Shown here piece after piece: positions 1 through 9,823 of a stretch of DNA of 23,822 bases. The notes under the pieces were generated by a model. It saw only the letters and a program-made list of their open reading frames with translations. It was not told the DNA's origin and ran no database searches. How positions within the stretch are numbered: the stretch's first letter is position 1; every line of letters starts with the position of its first letter. This DNA is from Chromera velia (lineage: Eukaryota; Sar; Chromeraceae), in NCBI GenBank assembly GCA_018398765.1, contig JAHBMJ010002002.1, positions 1 through 23,822 on the forward strand, in the 5' to 3' direction. A program made the translations under genes and the position numbers.

Positions 1-88
1 AGCCAGACAGACAGACAGACAAGACAGACAGCAGACAGACAGGCAGACAGACAGACAGACAAACAAACAAACAGACAGACAGGCAGGC

Positions 89-124
<36 letters not shown>
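1..124. repeat. (GACA)n microsatellite
   Basis: Imperfect tetranucleotide array with CAAA and CAGG variants. It runs directly into the dispersed element that begins at about 119. Confidence 0.95.
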
Positions 125-360
125 TATATGTTTCTTCTTCTCCCTTCTTTTCTTCATGGACACAATAGACAAAAAGAAAGAAAGCAACAAAGACAAAGGA
201 ACATCACGACAACTCAGACAAAGTGGGCAGGGGGCCCGAAAGGTGAGAGTTAAGCGCCCCTTGCCTCTCCACCTCCCGACAGACTTTCACGTGATCACTG
301 GTTTCACACGCTACTCCTCTGCTGCTTCCACTCAAGACAAGAAAGAGAAGAAAAGAAAAC
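119..360 (+). repeat. Dispersed GACA-linked element, copy A
   Basis: It shares ordered blocks with 15225-15475: GACTATATGTTTCTTCTTCT at the GACA junction, then GGGCAGGGGGCCC, then TTTCACGTGA, then TCACACGCTACTC. The spacing is similar but the overall sequence is well diverged. It has no long ORF and no visible terminal repeats. Confidence 0.5.
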
Positions 361-535
361 AAGGCAAGAAAAACCAACAAAAATTAAAAATGACAACAAA
401 ACGAAAAAAGAAAACTGCACGTGGGGACCGGCACCGTCATGTTCTTTAGACAGAGGTGGGGGGGTGGGGGGGCGTCCCTGCGGAGGGGGATTTCTTCTGA
501 TGCTGTGTCTTCGTATCTTGCGGGAGGACTCTTTC

Positions 536-590
536 GACAGACAGACAGACAGACAGACAGATGGACAGACAGGCAGACAGACGGACAGAG
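536..590. repeat. (GACA)n microsatellite
   Basis: Tetranucleotide array with GGACA and GGCAGA variants. Confidence 0.9.
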
Positions 591-793
591 GGAGAGGCAG
601 CGACATGTGTCGTGAAAAACAGAAAGACAAGAGCACCGAAAAAGGCGAATCAACAAAGACAAAAAAAACGAACGAGGGAGAGACGCCAAGGCAAGCAGGC
701 AGGCGCGAGATGGAGGGAGGGAGAACACTCAATCAAAGGGAAGACAGAAGCAGATAGAGAGACTCTCACTCAGTCCCTCAGTCATGCACTCAC

Positions 794-1862
794 CTCCCTT
801 CACTTCATCCACTAAATTGTTGAAGTTCACGTTCTCACAGACAACCACTGCCTCCCTCTCTGTATCCTCGCCCTCGTCACCCTCAGAGAAGAGCCCTCCC
901 TCTCCATCTCCGGACGAAGGAGGTTGGGAGGGAGGGGGGGCGGGAAGGCTCCCCCCCACACAGACGTCGATTACGAACACATCGGCGTGGCGACTCGCAA
1001 AATCGTACAGAGCACTGCAGGAACCAAACAACAGATGGAGAGAGAAGATATATGTTTCTCAGCACCATCGCATCAGACAGTTGCACCTGGAAGGAAGAGA
1101 ACGATTCAACCCCAAGCTTCCACTGCACGAGAAGAAGCTATCAGCTCTCTCTCTCTCTCTCTCTCTCTCTCCCCCTCCCTCCCTCCCTTGGTTTTCTCCC
1201 CTGTCTATCTGTCTGTCTGCCAATACTGTTGTGGTCCCATTCCGCCTCCCGAGAGAGGCCTCACCCACCCACAGATTCCCTATGCACCCACCCCGCGTGG
1301 CTGCCAACCGGCCCTCCCGCCGACTGCGAGACTTACCGTTTCGCATCTTCGTGGGAGAGTTTTGCCTCCAGGGCCAAACTTGAGAAGGTTATCTGCTCAC
1401 ACACAGGTATCAATATACACAGGCGCACACGTACACGTACACACACACACACACACTCACACGCGTGCGCTTGCATCCATCCGTCCATCGAGAGAATCAT
1501 CCTGTACTCCACAACCCTGCCGGACAAACCAGATGCATGTTGAGACACTCGAAGCAGTCTGAGCCGGGAGGAACGAAACACTGCAAGTCAGCCGTCTCTT
1601 CCTTTGGTTCTCTTGAGAATGAGCGCATAAAAACGCCTCTTCATTTTTTTTACTCAAGCCAAGATTGCAAGTGCGAAGGCACAAAGGCACTGATAAAATC
1701 CAAAGGCCTCAAGCAGAGACCACAAGCGTTCGCCCAGACTGCAGGTGCAACCATACCGAAAGGCCTACACAGCGAAAACCCGTCGAAAACGTTGCGACTC
1801 ACCCCTGCTGGACTGGTGCTTGCCCCCCGTGAGATGAGCTCATCGTACCAACAGTCTCCCAT
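794..1862 (-). CDS. 5' part of a minus-strand gene of unknown function (four exons)
   Basis: Minus-strand exons: 1862-1803 (ATG; MGDCWYDELISRGASTSPAG; donor GTGAGT, phase 0), 1392-1337 (ITFSSLALEAKLSHEDAK; donor GTAAGT, phase 2), 1122-1087 (GSLGLNRSLPS; donor GTGCAA, phase 2) and 1014-794 (ALYDFASRHADVFVIDVCVG, then a Pro/Gly/Glu-rich stretch, then VVVCENVNFNNLVDEVKG; donor GTGAGT, phase 1). The phases agree at every join and acceptors end in GCAG, which is the main support. About 124 codons are seen and the gene continues to lower coordinates, where no further exon could be fixed. I do not recognise the family. It may share a promoter region with the plus-strand gene that starts past 2220. 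Confidence 0.45.
1145..1189. repeat. (CT)n/(CCCT)n microsatellite
   Basis: Pure CT run followed by CCCT repeats, in an intron of the minus-strand gene (a GA-rich run on its sense strand). Confidence 0.9.
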
Positions 1863-2226
1863 TTTTTCGGCTTCCCTCTTTTCTGTTTTACAAGTGCGGC
1901 CTCTCTGCCCTTTTATTTGAGCTGTGTCTGCTTGATCCGTCCAGGAACGAGGATTAAAGCCTGAAGGAAGGATCGTGAGTTGAAGAATATCCTGAAGTGC
2001 TCCGAAGTTTGATTGGCTAAAAAAAGTAGGGAAAGCCCTCTTACTGTATTAATATGTGTGTGCAGGCACCAAACCACCGCGTTCCAAACTGTCGCAATTC
2101 GAATATATATATATCTGGATGCATGAGAAAGGAAGATGAGGATCTCGAGCAGCTAGGCTCCAAGCCTTCAACTTGCCAATTGTCTAAGAATATCTAAGAA
2201 TTTGTCTTGCTTCAACGCAGCTAGTC
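1863..2226. promoter_or_regulatory. Spacer between divergent genes, possible shared promoter region
   Basis: The spacer separates the minus-strand ATG (1862) from the plus-strand frame opening at about 2227. It is less repeat-rich than its surroundings and contains a TA run near 2104-2113. No core promoter element can be assigned from sequence alone. The promoter role is inferred from the head-to-head layout only. Confidence 0.25.
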
Positions 2227-2481
2227 TTGCAATCCCCCGCTACGCTCGCGCTTTCCGGGGCCATGCATTTAGTCAATGGTCGGCTGATGCCGTCTCCCGG
2301 GCAGAAATCCAAAGCAGAGACGAGAGATGACGAGAGCGACCGAGCAGCGGTCCGAGCTAGAGCTTTTTACATCTTTTTACCTCTGACAGTGGATCGCAAC
2401 ATGAAAGCTGAAAAGAATCTCCCGAAAAACTCTGCCAACCTACTTATTTGGTTTCCAGTTAACTTAACATTTTTTTCTCAG

Positions 2482-3324
2482 GGTCTTCGCACTTCCTCTC
2501 CGCTTTTTTTCTCTCGATCGGAGCTGTCTCGTCTCGACTTGCATTTCTGCCCGTGCGAGGGATCTGCCCGCCGGTGCATAATGTTGTCCCCGGTATTCCT
2601 ATGTGGCTTCGTGACCTTCGTCGCTGTCCCGAGCTTCGAGACAATATATATGTTTGAAGCCAGGATTCATTGTGGACATATCTGCAGCGTCGTTTTTGAC
2701 TTCCGTCTGCCGGTAAGTACCTTTGCTGTCTCCTTCCTGCCCAAGTGTCTCTAAAGGAGACAGGTCCCGAAAACTTCCATTTGCCACTTCGCATGTCTGT
2801 AGACTCACATTGGTAACCCTGGGCTTTGATTTTTCTGTTGTCATCTTTAGAAACCACCACGCTCATTTGCGATGTGGGAAGCTTAGATCGAGACCTTAGC
2901 ACCACAAGCCGTCTCCTCTGCTTTTTTTTTTGCTGTTGGTATCTTTCTGGTGTTGCATTCTCACTTGAGGACCCTCTTTGCCTGTGTGCGTTCAGGTTTT
3001 CGACCAGACCTACGAAGACATCCCCATGGAGGCCTGCATCACCACCTCCATCTCCTATGAGTCCTCCACCTCCACTGAGACTGTCCCCGAGACTCGCACC
3101 GTGAGTGACTGAGACCGCCACCAGAGAGGAGCGTCACGTGAGCGAGGAGCAGAGGATCTCCCTCAACAGTCTCAGGCCTCTTAGAGGTCAGTGGAGAGAA
3201 AAGGAAGGGAAAAGTGCGGCTGCAGGCTCTCTCTCTCTCTCTCTTTTGTTCTTTCTTTCTTTCTTTCTTTCTTTCTTTTTTCTTTTTTTCTTTTTTTCTT
3301 TCTTTCTTTCTTTCTTTCTTTCTC

Positions 3325-3392
<68 letters not shown>

Positions 3393-3472
3393 TCCTTCTT
3401 TCTTTCTTTCTTTCTTTCTTCTCTTTCTTTCTTTCTTTCTTTCGTTCTTTCTTTCTTTTCTTTCTTAAAGTT

Positions 3473-3504
<32 letters not shown>

Positions 3505-3528
3505 TTTTTCTTTCTTTCTGTTTTCCGT

Positions 3529-3571
<43 letters not shown>

Positions 3572-4276
3572 GTTTTCCGTTCTTTCTTTCTTTCTTTCTT
3601 TCTCTCATGGACCGAATGGCTATTTTTACTGGTTTCTCTGCAGTTGCGACGCCAGATTCGATGGCGTCTCCTCAGAGTGACCAGAGCCGTAGACTCTCTT
3701 ATACGCCTTACAGCCAGTGTCAGCCGTGGGCATGCCATCCGCGACGGAGTCTGTGAAGACGTTCGATCTGAAATTCCGTTCGTGGTCGCATCTGGCAGTA
3801 CAGAGCAGTACCTTTGGGTGTATGTTCCGACACTGGCTTCCTATGGCAGCAGGGGGCAGCCTGGGAGGGTCAAAGGGGAGAGTGGAGATCGAGGCCGTGT
3901 TGAAGTTGGAAGACCGCAAGAATTTGGAGCACAGGCAGGTCTCACCTTCTTTTCTTTTCTTTCTTTCTTTCTTTTTCTTTGCCTCATGTGCTTTTTCATT
4001 CGTTCTGTATCTTTTATTGTCCTCAAAAGTCGTTATCTCTCTATTTTATGTGGATGCCTTATTTGTTTGCGTACGTCTCCGCCCCCTCCTCGTTCGTTCG
4101 TTACCATCGCTGACTTCTTCGTCTCCCACCAGGTCACTTTCATGCACTACAGCATCCTATGCTGGCCGGTTTTGAGGGCGCAGTTGAAAACCGTGCACAC
4201 CCTCCTGCAAGGGTGGTTGAAGAGCTTGCTCGAGGAGAGGAGAACCAGGGCGCGGCTTCGGTCAGCGGATCGATGA
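2482..4276 (+). CDS. Unknown protein, plus-strand gene with at least four exons
   Basis: Exons: 2482-2712 (acceptor TTTTTTTCTCAG; donor GTAAGT), 2996-3100 (VFDQTYEDIPMEACITTSIS and following; donor GTGAGT), 3714-3938 (contains VKTFDLKFRSWSHLAVQSST, later VEIEAVLKLED) and 4133-4276 (VTFMHYSILCWPVLRAQLKT and following, ending ...RSADR and TGA). All joins are phase 0. The frame of the first exon stays open upstream to a possible start near 2227, so an unspliced exon 2227-2712 is an alternative. The sequence alternates short hydrophobic strands and ends in an amphipathic Arg-rich helix. No domain was recognised. Exons 2 to 4 are more secure than exon 1. Confidence 0.5.
3101..3713 (+). repeat. Intron dominated by a (CTTT)n tract
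   Basis: The intron runs from donor ACC|GTGAGT to acceptor CGCCTTACAG. About 3250-3604 is a nearly continuous CTTT/CTTTT array with a few interruptions, including two copies of TCTGTTTTCCGTTC. Long open frames here on both strands (Phe/Leu/Ser or Lys/Glu/Arg) are repeat artefacts. Confidence 0.85.
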
Positions 4277-4986
4277 GCTAGGGAGAATAATTATTAATGT
4301 ATTTTAATTTTGTGTGTATCTGCATTGATCAGGTCGCCTTCTTTCTGTCAATTGTGAATTTCCGCTTGTCAATGACGGACTGTTCATGCAAGCAAGATCA
4401 TGCAAGGTTTGGTCTGTCCTGAAGTGTCTGCATGGTCCTGGCTTACGCTCCTCTGGCCCGTGCCTCATTTCATTAATTTGCGTCTCTCCTTCCTCTCTGA
4501 ATCGTTGGATCTGCTTGAATCCAGGGAGTCCCACTTGTGCATCCCTTTAGGGCGTTCGGCACTAAAGCACTCTTTGTTCTCTTTTTCTTCTGTCCCCTCA
4601 AACGAGACAGGAGAATGGATTCAAACATGTTGAAGCAAGACAATGGAAAAAAATGTCGTTGAGATATGCGAATGCCCCAAGTGCATTCCTGCTTTGAGTA
4701 CCTCTCCTCTCTTTTGGGGGGGGGGGCGCGTTTCTTCACAGTGATTGAAACACACTCTGTTGTTTCAGCTTCTCCTGTTTTCCGTAGGGATCTGCTTTCT
4801 GTCTCCCTCCCTCTCCCCCCCCCTCTCTCTCTCCCTCTCTCCCTCTCTCTTTCTCTGTCTCCCTCCCTCCCTCTCTCTCTCCCCTCCCCTCTCTCTCTCT
4901 TTCTCTCTTTCTCTTTCTCTCTCCCTCTGTGTGCGTGTGTGTGTGTGTGTGTCTATCGTGAGTCCATCACTCTGTCTCGAATGCAG
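4277..4986. other. Non-coding spacer with (CT)n/(GT)n tract
   Basis: After the TGA at 4274-4276 the sequence becomes AT-rich (4280-4320), a likely 3' untranslated region. From about 4800 to 4952 it is a CT-rich tract followed by (GT)n, directly before the candidate exon at 4987. Nothing else was identified. Confidence 0.5.
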
Positions 4987-5108
4987 GACCAGGCTGAATT
5001 TCGCTATTTCAAGATTGCTTTCTCCCTCGACAGCGCGGAGGAAGTATCCGCCTTGGGCTACCTACCAGGGCACAGACCTCCCCAAGCACGTGAATGTCAA
5101 CCAACTGG
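4987..5108 (+). CDS. Possible internal exon, frame unresolved
   Basis: The block is bounded by an acceptor (GAATGCAG) and a donor (CTGG|GTAAGA). Two overlapping frames stay open and both look protein-like. One reads DQAEFRYFKIAFSLDSAEEV then SALGYLPGH. The other reads KYPPWATYQGTDLPKHVNVN then QLG and has the higher third-position GC. The second may use an inner acceptor at CCCTCGACAG (about 5030). No flanking exon with a matching phase was found. It could belong to a gene lying between 4277 and 5738, or be chance. Confidence 0.3.
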
Positions 5109-5577
5109 GTAAGAGTTTAGGCCTCACGCACACCCAGGCGGAAAAGGCGTTCGCGGAGGGGGGAGGGGAGCAGTCAAGTGGAAGGAAGTGCCTGGCAGGG
5201 CAGCCTCCCCACCCCAAACTTCGATCTGGGCTTTTCCTGAAGTCAGTAACGGGGCTTTTGAAACAAAAAGGAGGGGACGGAACTCAGTAGAGTCGGGCTC
5301 ATCTGGACCCCCCTCCCACTTTCTGGCGCGTGTGCCAGAGTCTGTCTGTCTGTCTGTCTGTCTGTCTCCCTGTTGATCGATGTCCAAGCAGTCAGAGATG
5401 CATTTCACGCACCGATAGCACCTAAAATCTTGCTTGATTGTTTCGACCTGTGACTGTGTTTTTAGAAGAATGAATTTTGAAGGCAGCCTTCCTCTCGTCA
5501 GAAAGGTGTTTTTCATCTGTTAAACTTCTATCTCAGAGTGTTTTTCCAGACTCGTGTGAATACTTCTGTTCTCTATC
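5109..5577. other. Non-coding stretch with (TCTG)n
   Basis: This contains a G-rich patch (5150-5175) and a (TCTG)n run at 5341-5367. It ends in a good polypyrimidine acceptor at about 5590-5600. No exon was supported. Confidence 0.5.
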
Positions 5578-6427
5578 TGATTCAATCGCTTCCTTTGCAG
5601 AGTATTGCGCTTCCAGCAGAGCTCCAATCCAGTTTGGACGTGAAGGGTTTTCACAAAAGGAAGGATGGGGGCGAGGAGGAGGAAGAGGAGTCTCTTAGAG
5701 GACAGGGCATCGAGCGTACGGCTCTTGGGTGGGCATGATGAAGTCACTGTAGCGAGAGACAGAACACAGGAGGCAGAGGAGGAAAGAAGAAAGAGCCACA
5801 ATCGGCACGAAGAAGCGATGAAAACAGCAGAAGCGCAGAAAACAAAGGTGAAAGAGGCAAGAAGAGTAAGCCACAATCGGTATGAGCCTGAGCTTCAAAA
5901 AGAGGAAGCGAGACACGAAGAGGCGTTGAACACCGAAAATGAACGTCACAAGCAAGCGCTGAAGGAGTTGCAGAAGCGTCTTGAGCGTGAAGCTAGCGAG
6001 GCCGAGGAAGCGCACCAGAGAGAAATGCAAGAGCTGAAGGACTCTCACGCGAGATCCGTGACGGAACACGCGCGTACACGCGCGAGTTTCCATGAGCCAG
6101 CACTCGGAAGTCGCGGATGTCTACGGGCAGAAAGTCAAGGAGGCAAGGAGCAAGGAAGATGCTGCAAGAAGGAACCTCGAGAGACACATGGCGATGTGTG
6201 GTAAGAGAGGACTTTCCGACGTATTTTTCATGTCGGAGGCTTCTATGCTTGAGAATATGGCAGAAGCAGCTCAGACAGTGATGTCTCACGTGTAGGCAGG
6301 GGTGAAAACAACCAATGCCCAACCGGCAGCAGACTTCAATCACGCCAAGTACAGACCGCCAGGCCATGCCAGGAACGTGGCCAGGGATACATGGTTCGAT
6401 AACTGGATAAAGATGGGTCCTCACTAG
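5578..6427 (+). pseudogene. Broken coiled-coil reading frame
   Basis: After an acceptor-like TTCCTTTGCAG, a frame reads IALPAELQSSLDVKGFHKRK, then a Glu run, and stops at 5738. Heptad-rich coding then continues in the next frame (about 5740-6060: EAMKTAEAQKTKVKEARRVS, HNRYEPELQKEEARHEEALN, KELQKRLEREASEAEEAHQR). It resumes in the third frame at about 6092 (VYGQKVKEARSKEDAARRNL, then a stop at 6293). Past that stop the same frame still reads protein-like (DFNHAKYRPPGHARNVARDT, then WFDNWIKMG). Two shifts in the same direction and an internal stop with no splice sites point to a decayed single-exon ORF, perhaps from a mobile element. No transposase motif is visible. Confidence 0.4.
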
Positions 6428-7607
6428 TCCTCACCATGGTGGGCTGAGGCGGGTGTGAAAGCAGAATCCGATGGGCCGGGCGTTCGACAATGCCGCTCTC
6501 TGGGATATGGCTCAAGCCGCTTGCGCTTCCCCATTCCTGACCTCCCCGTCATTCTACCTTCAGTGCCGGTGAACACGGCGTTTTTGACCTTGATTCCTCC
6601 TATGGCAGAGAGACTGTCGAGGAAGTTTGAAGTGGAGTTGAGAAGTCACAACAGTCAAGAGTGGAGGAATCTCACGATTATAAAAAAAACATTGTATTAC
6701 GGTGTACTCTATTGTTTTATAGTTAAGAGCAAACTACGTTGTAGTGTTTTAGGGTGTTTCACTAATGTAGTTTGAAAATGACTGTACGTTAGGTCTTATA
6801 GCATTATTAGTACTAGGGTTTTTGTGTAAATAGTCAAACATAGCAATAGTATACTTTAAAAAATGTTATATCTCACGTTAGTAAATCTAGTGACATGTTT
6901 ATCAGTCTTTTAAAGTCTTTTTGTTTCTATGTTTGTTTCTTTGGCACAAAAAAAAGAATTTGCATGTGATGATTCATTGCGATCTCACGAGCTCTCAGCT
7001 AATCTCAGTAAATTAACCTGAGTTGCTCCTCGAGGCTATCTGAGGGCCTAAGGTGATTTGCGCAGAATGCAGATTAATACAGATATAGGTCGCTGAAGTC
7101 TGTGCATCATGGCAGCGCATGCATGGGGGGAAAGACTTTGGGACCTTGGCCCTGGGCCCTGGGAAGGCTGGTATGTATTGCAGGGTTAATATTGGCCCGC
7201 GCGCATGAAATTGCGTGCATGGCGGGTTTTTGGTGACAAAATTATAGACAAAATATTTTTAGCCACTTTACCCATTTGTGCCAGAGCGTGCGCGATGTCG
7301 CGCGAAAGAAGCGCGCGCGCGGCCCATCGCGGCCCCGCGGCCCATCCATGGAAACAGCTCCATGCAATTATTAATATTCATAACTTATTAATAATTGGCC
7401 TCCAAGCCAAGCTCCGCCACACATCGAAACCAACGAGCAGAAGTGTGGCAGCAAGTCAACCTTGAGGGGCCAACAAACTTCTGTGTGCTCTCTGAATGTG
7501 TGGGCCTCTCGCTGACATCATGAAAGCTTCGTCGGTTGCCTGCCTCTCGAGGCAAAACCAGCAGGAGACGGTATTGTGAAATCAAAGGTAGCTTGTGCCT
7601 GCGCACG
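6428..7607. other. Spacer: AT-rich block, then CpG-rich block upstream of the 7608 gene
   Basis: About 6670-6960 is markedly AT-rich with no ORF. A short frame at 6470-6570 (AFDNAALWDMAQAACASP) may be a further remnant of the broken ORF upstream. About 7195-7350 is rich in CGCG and CGGCCC motifs, with a doubled GCGGCCCATC, which could mark the promoter of the 7608 gene. A perfect inverted repeat follows at 7365-7397. Confidence 0.4.
7365..7397. repeat. Perfect 12-bp inverted repeat
   Basis: CAATTATTAATA and TATTAATAATTG surround a 9-base spacer, just after a CpG-rich block and 211 bp upstream of the proposed ATG at 7608. It can form an AT hairpin or bind a dimeric protein. Function is unknown. 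Confidence 0.85.
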
Positions 7608-8869
7608 ATGGACCCTGCGATTGAAGAAGAGTTCTGGCTTCTCGGGGATTCACTCAAAGTGTCTCCTGCTTTGCCTGGACAGCCCCACTTGACCAGAGTG
7701 GTGACAAGTGAGATAATCCCCACCTACGAAGTTTTTTACAGTGCAACGCGTCTCAGATTCTCTGTGCATCGTTCCTTCGTCCCCCTTCTTCGAAAGAACA
7801 AAGAGACATGCAGGCTGTGTCTGTTCGACGTCTATTTCCACGACGTAGAGGAGATGGGCGATTCAGGACCGCCCGTGCAGGTGCCGGAACACCTCGTCAG
7901 TCCCCCCGCTGCTTTTCTTGTGTGCTCCCCCTTTTCATCCACAAGTAACCTTCGTCTCATGTCTTCCCCTGCTCTTTCCCTCTTGTTTCCTCTCTCCTTC
8001 TCTTGTGCCAACCACCCTCCCCGCTGTACAGATGCCTTTGTCACTTTCACCGGTTCGGTTTCAACTAGAGTGGTACCATAAATGGATGGATGGATGGAGG
8101 GATGGATGGATGGATGCAGAGCCCTCTCTACTTGAGGCTTCGAAACGGCGATGTTCTGGTTCTTCTTTTTGACAAGTCTCTGCTGCCGCGTCTCGGGGGT
8201 GGACTGGGAATCAGAGACCGAGAGAGAGAGAGAGACGGCAGAAGTGCGAGTTCGGATAGCCCGTCTCCGTCTCCGGCTGAGCACCAGTTCAGGCGTTACT
8301 TGGGGAAGAGGCAGAGGCTGTACGACCTCTTCGAGCTCTCCCGAATCCAGTGGTTCCCCCACAGGGTGATCATGACGATCGTGCACGGGTTCGAGGGCAA
8401 CGCGGTGTACTCGGAGAACATGCACAGATTTCGGGAGGGCGAGAGACACTTGTCGCCTGAGGGGGTGAGGGTGTCCACGGGTGTGGCCGCGCACGTTCTC
8501 TCGGAGACATTCCGACAGATGACTCTGAACAGAATCGAGAGGGAGACGCAGGAGTACAGGAGACAGCGAAAGATGATGAGGCAGCAGCAGTCCCTTTCGT
8601 CCTCTTCCTGTTCGTCCTCTGCCTCCTCTTCCTCCTCTGTGTCGTCTTTTTCCTGTTCATCTTCATCTTCTCGACAGACAAGTTCGCTGTCACACTCACA
8701 CAGTTCCTCGCTTTCTCTCTCTGTCTGTTTACGGTCCAGGTGTGGGTCTGGGGGGAAATTGCAAACGATTTTTTCAGAACAGGAGCTGTCGACAGACGCA
8801 GACTCAGAGACCACCCAAACGCAAAAAGAGAGAGATCTCAGCGGGCACATGAATGGGTCGATCGTTTAG
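7608..8869 (+). CDS. Unknown protein with Ser-rich C-terminal region, two exons
   Basis: Exon 1, 7608-7895, starts MDPAIEEEFWLLGDSLKV and includes KNKETCRLCLFDVYFHDVEE. Its donor is CTC|GTCAGT, or CAG|GTGCCG 15 bases earlier; both keep the frame. Exon 2, 8120-8869, follows a (GGAT)n acceptor ending ATGCAG. It codes SPLYLRLRNGDVLVLLFDKS, a variable Arg/Glu/Ser patch, RQRLYDLFELSRIQWFPHRV, then a Gln/Arg helix and a poly-Ser tract before TAG. The total is about 345 residues. No signal peptide or membrane helix is evident and no family was recognised. The start is the first ATG after an in-frame TGA at 7521. A donor inside exon 2 (CCAG|GTGTGG, about 8730) could give a different C terminus. Confidence 0.5.
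7896..8119 (+). other. Intron of the 7608 gene, ending in (GGAT)n
   Basis: 224 bases from GTCAGT to ATGCAG. The last 34 bases (8083-8116) are a GGAT repeat that replaces the usual pyrimidine tract at the acceptor. An earlier acceptor-like TGTACAG at 8031 would give a frame that soon stops. Confidence 0.5.
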
Positions 8870-9823
8870 CTTTGCATGCACGACTTTCTCTCTCCCCCCT
8901 CCATGTCTATCTCGGTCTGTCTGTAAGCGCGACTTTCTTTCTTGCTTTCTCTGTCTGTCTGTCTGTCTGTCTGAAGAAAAGAAGCGAGAAGAAGAAACAT
9001 ATAGTCGGTCTCTCTGTCTGCGTGTCTGTGTGTTTGTCAGCCTGAATGCGTCAGGGAGGCATGAACAGAAAACAGCGTTGGATGACAAGAGAGAGACGGG
9101 AGGGGAGGGCAATGGAGGACGGGTGTGGGGGTGCGTGGGGGGGGGGATGGCCTGCTTCCTTCCACTCGATCCACTGCTGGGGGTTCGTTCGTTCGTTCTT
9201 ATGGGGAGGAGGGGGGCGGCGAATCGGTTTTTTTGTTCTGTTGTTGTTGTGGTGTCCTCCGCAGATGGGCAGGCAGCGAGTCGCGTGCCTCTGTTCATTT
9301 CTGCGTGAGTAGTGCAATGGGATTCATTCTACCATCCATCCATCTATCCATCCATCCTTTCTTAGCAGAAAACAGACAAGACGTAAGAGCGGCATTGTAT
9401 TACGGCGCTGTGGTGTGTACCCTCTTCAGTCTAGATGCCTTTCTTCAGTCTTTCTTATGTCCCTCCCTCTAGCTTTGTCTCTTTCTTTCTTTCTTTCTTT
9501 TCTTTCTTTCCCTTTTTGGTTCTTTTTCCCTTCCTTTGGTTTCCTTTAGCAGAAGTGTCGTGGCTGAAGAAAGAAAGTTCCCCCCCCCCTTTCTCTCACT
9601 CAACCCGATCTAGGAGGTCGGAGGTTGACTGCATGGCTTATTTAATCCTGCCGCAAACAGAGCGAACGAATGATGAGTCGATGACAGACAGAGAGAGACC
9701 ATGAAGAACGGGAAGGAAACAGAATTAAGAGAAACCAGATCGAATCAAGAAGAGATAGACAGTTAGGGAATGAGGGAGGAAGCAAGCAAAAAAATGAAAA
9801 TGACTCTTGCCTCTCTTTCCCCG
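8870..9823. other. Repeat-rich spacer, no supported gene
   Basis: This contains (TCTG)n at 8950-8973, a G-rich patch at 9110-9160, (CATC)n at 9331-9357 and (TTTC)n near 9480-9510. A 40-base exon-like segment (9265-9304, GCAG... GTGAGT) could only be a distal exon if the 7608 gene were spliced past its stop. Confidence 0.5.
8950..9030 (-). repeat. Partial GACA-linked element, copy C
   Basis: Read on the minus strand, this matches the left end of copy A, GACTATATGTTTCTTCTTCT followed by CGCTTCTTTTCTTCA. It is flanked on both sides by (GACA)n. A weaker relative lies on the minus strand at about 16920-16975, beside GACTGTATCACTTC. Confidence 0.45.

Larger units (their letters stand above)
1..793. 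other. Intron or flank of the minus-strand gene, repeat-rich
   Basis: This holds (GACA)n arrays at 1-124 and 536-590, a diverged dispersed element, and purine-rich low complexity around 330-410. No exon could be placed in phase with the last supported minus-strand exon (ending at 794). A minus-strand stretch at about 450-530 (ARYEDTASEEIPLRRDAPPP...) looks protein-like, but its phase does not fit without an unseen exon. Confidence 0.5.

Noticed and set aside
450..530. Minus-strand stretch resembling the lead-in of an ABC nucleotide-binding domain (LKNMTVPVP)
   Set aside because: There is no Walker A after it, its phase does not fit the preceding exon, and the similarity is only a few residues.
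2459..3121. Minus-strand ORF of 220 codons opposite the 2482-3100 exons
   Set aside because: It crosses introns and exons of the better supported plus-strand model and has skewed Arg/Ser composition typical of a shadow frame.
3105..3738. Long Phe/Leu/Ser and Lys/Glu/Arg ORFs on both strands
   Set aside because: They are translations of the (CTTT)n tract inside an intron, open in most frames because the repeat has no stops.
9265..9304. 40-base exon-like segment (TCCGCAG ... GTGAGT)
   Set aside because: It could join a shortened exon 2 of the 7608 gene in frame, but no following exon was found and the simple stop at 8869 suffices.
9390..9410. Shared 13-mer CATTGTATTACGG with 6690
   Set aside because: A match of this length is expected by chance in a window this size, and flanks do not align.
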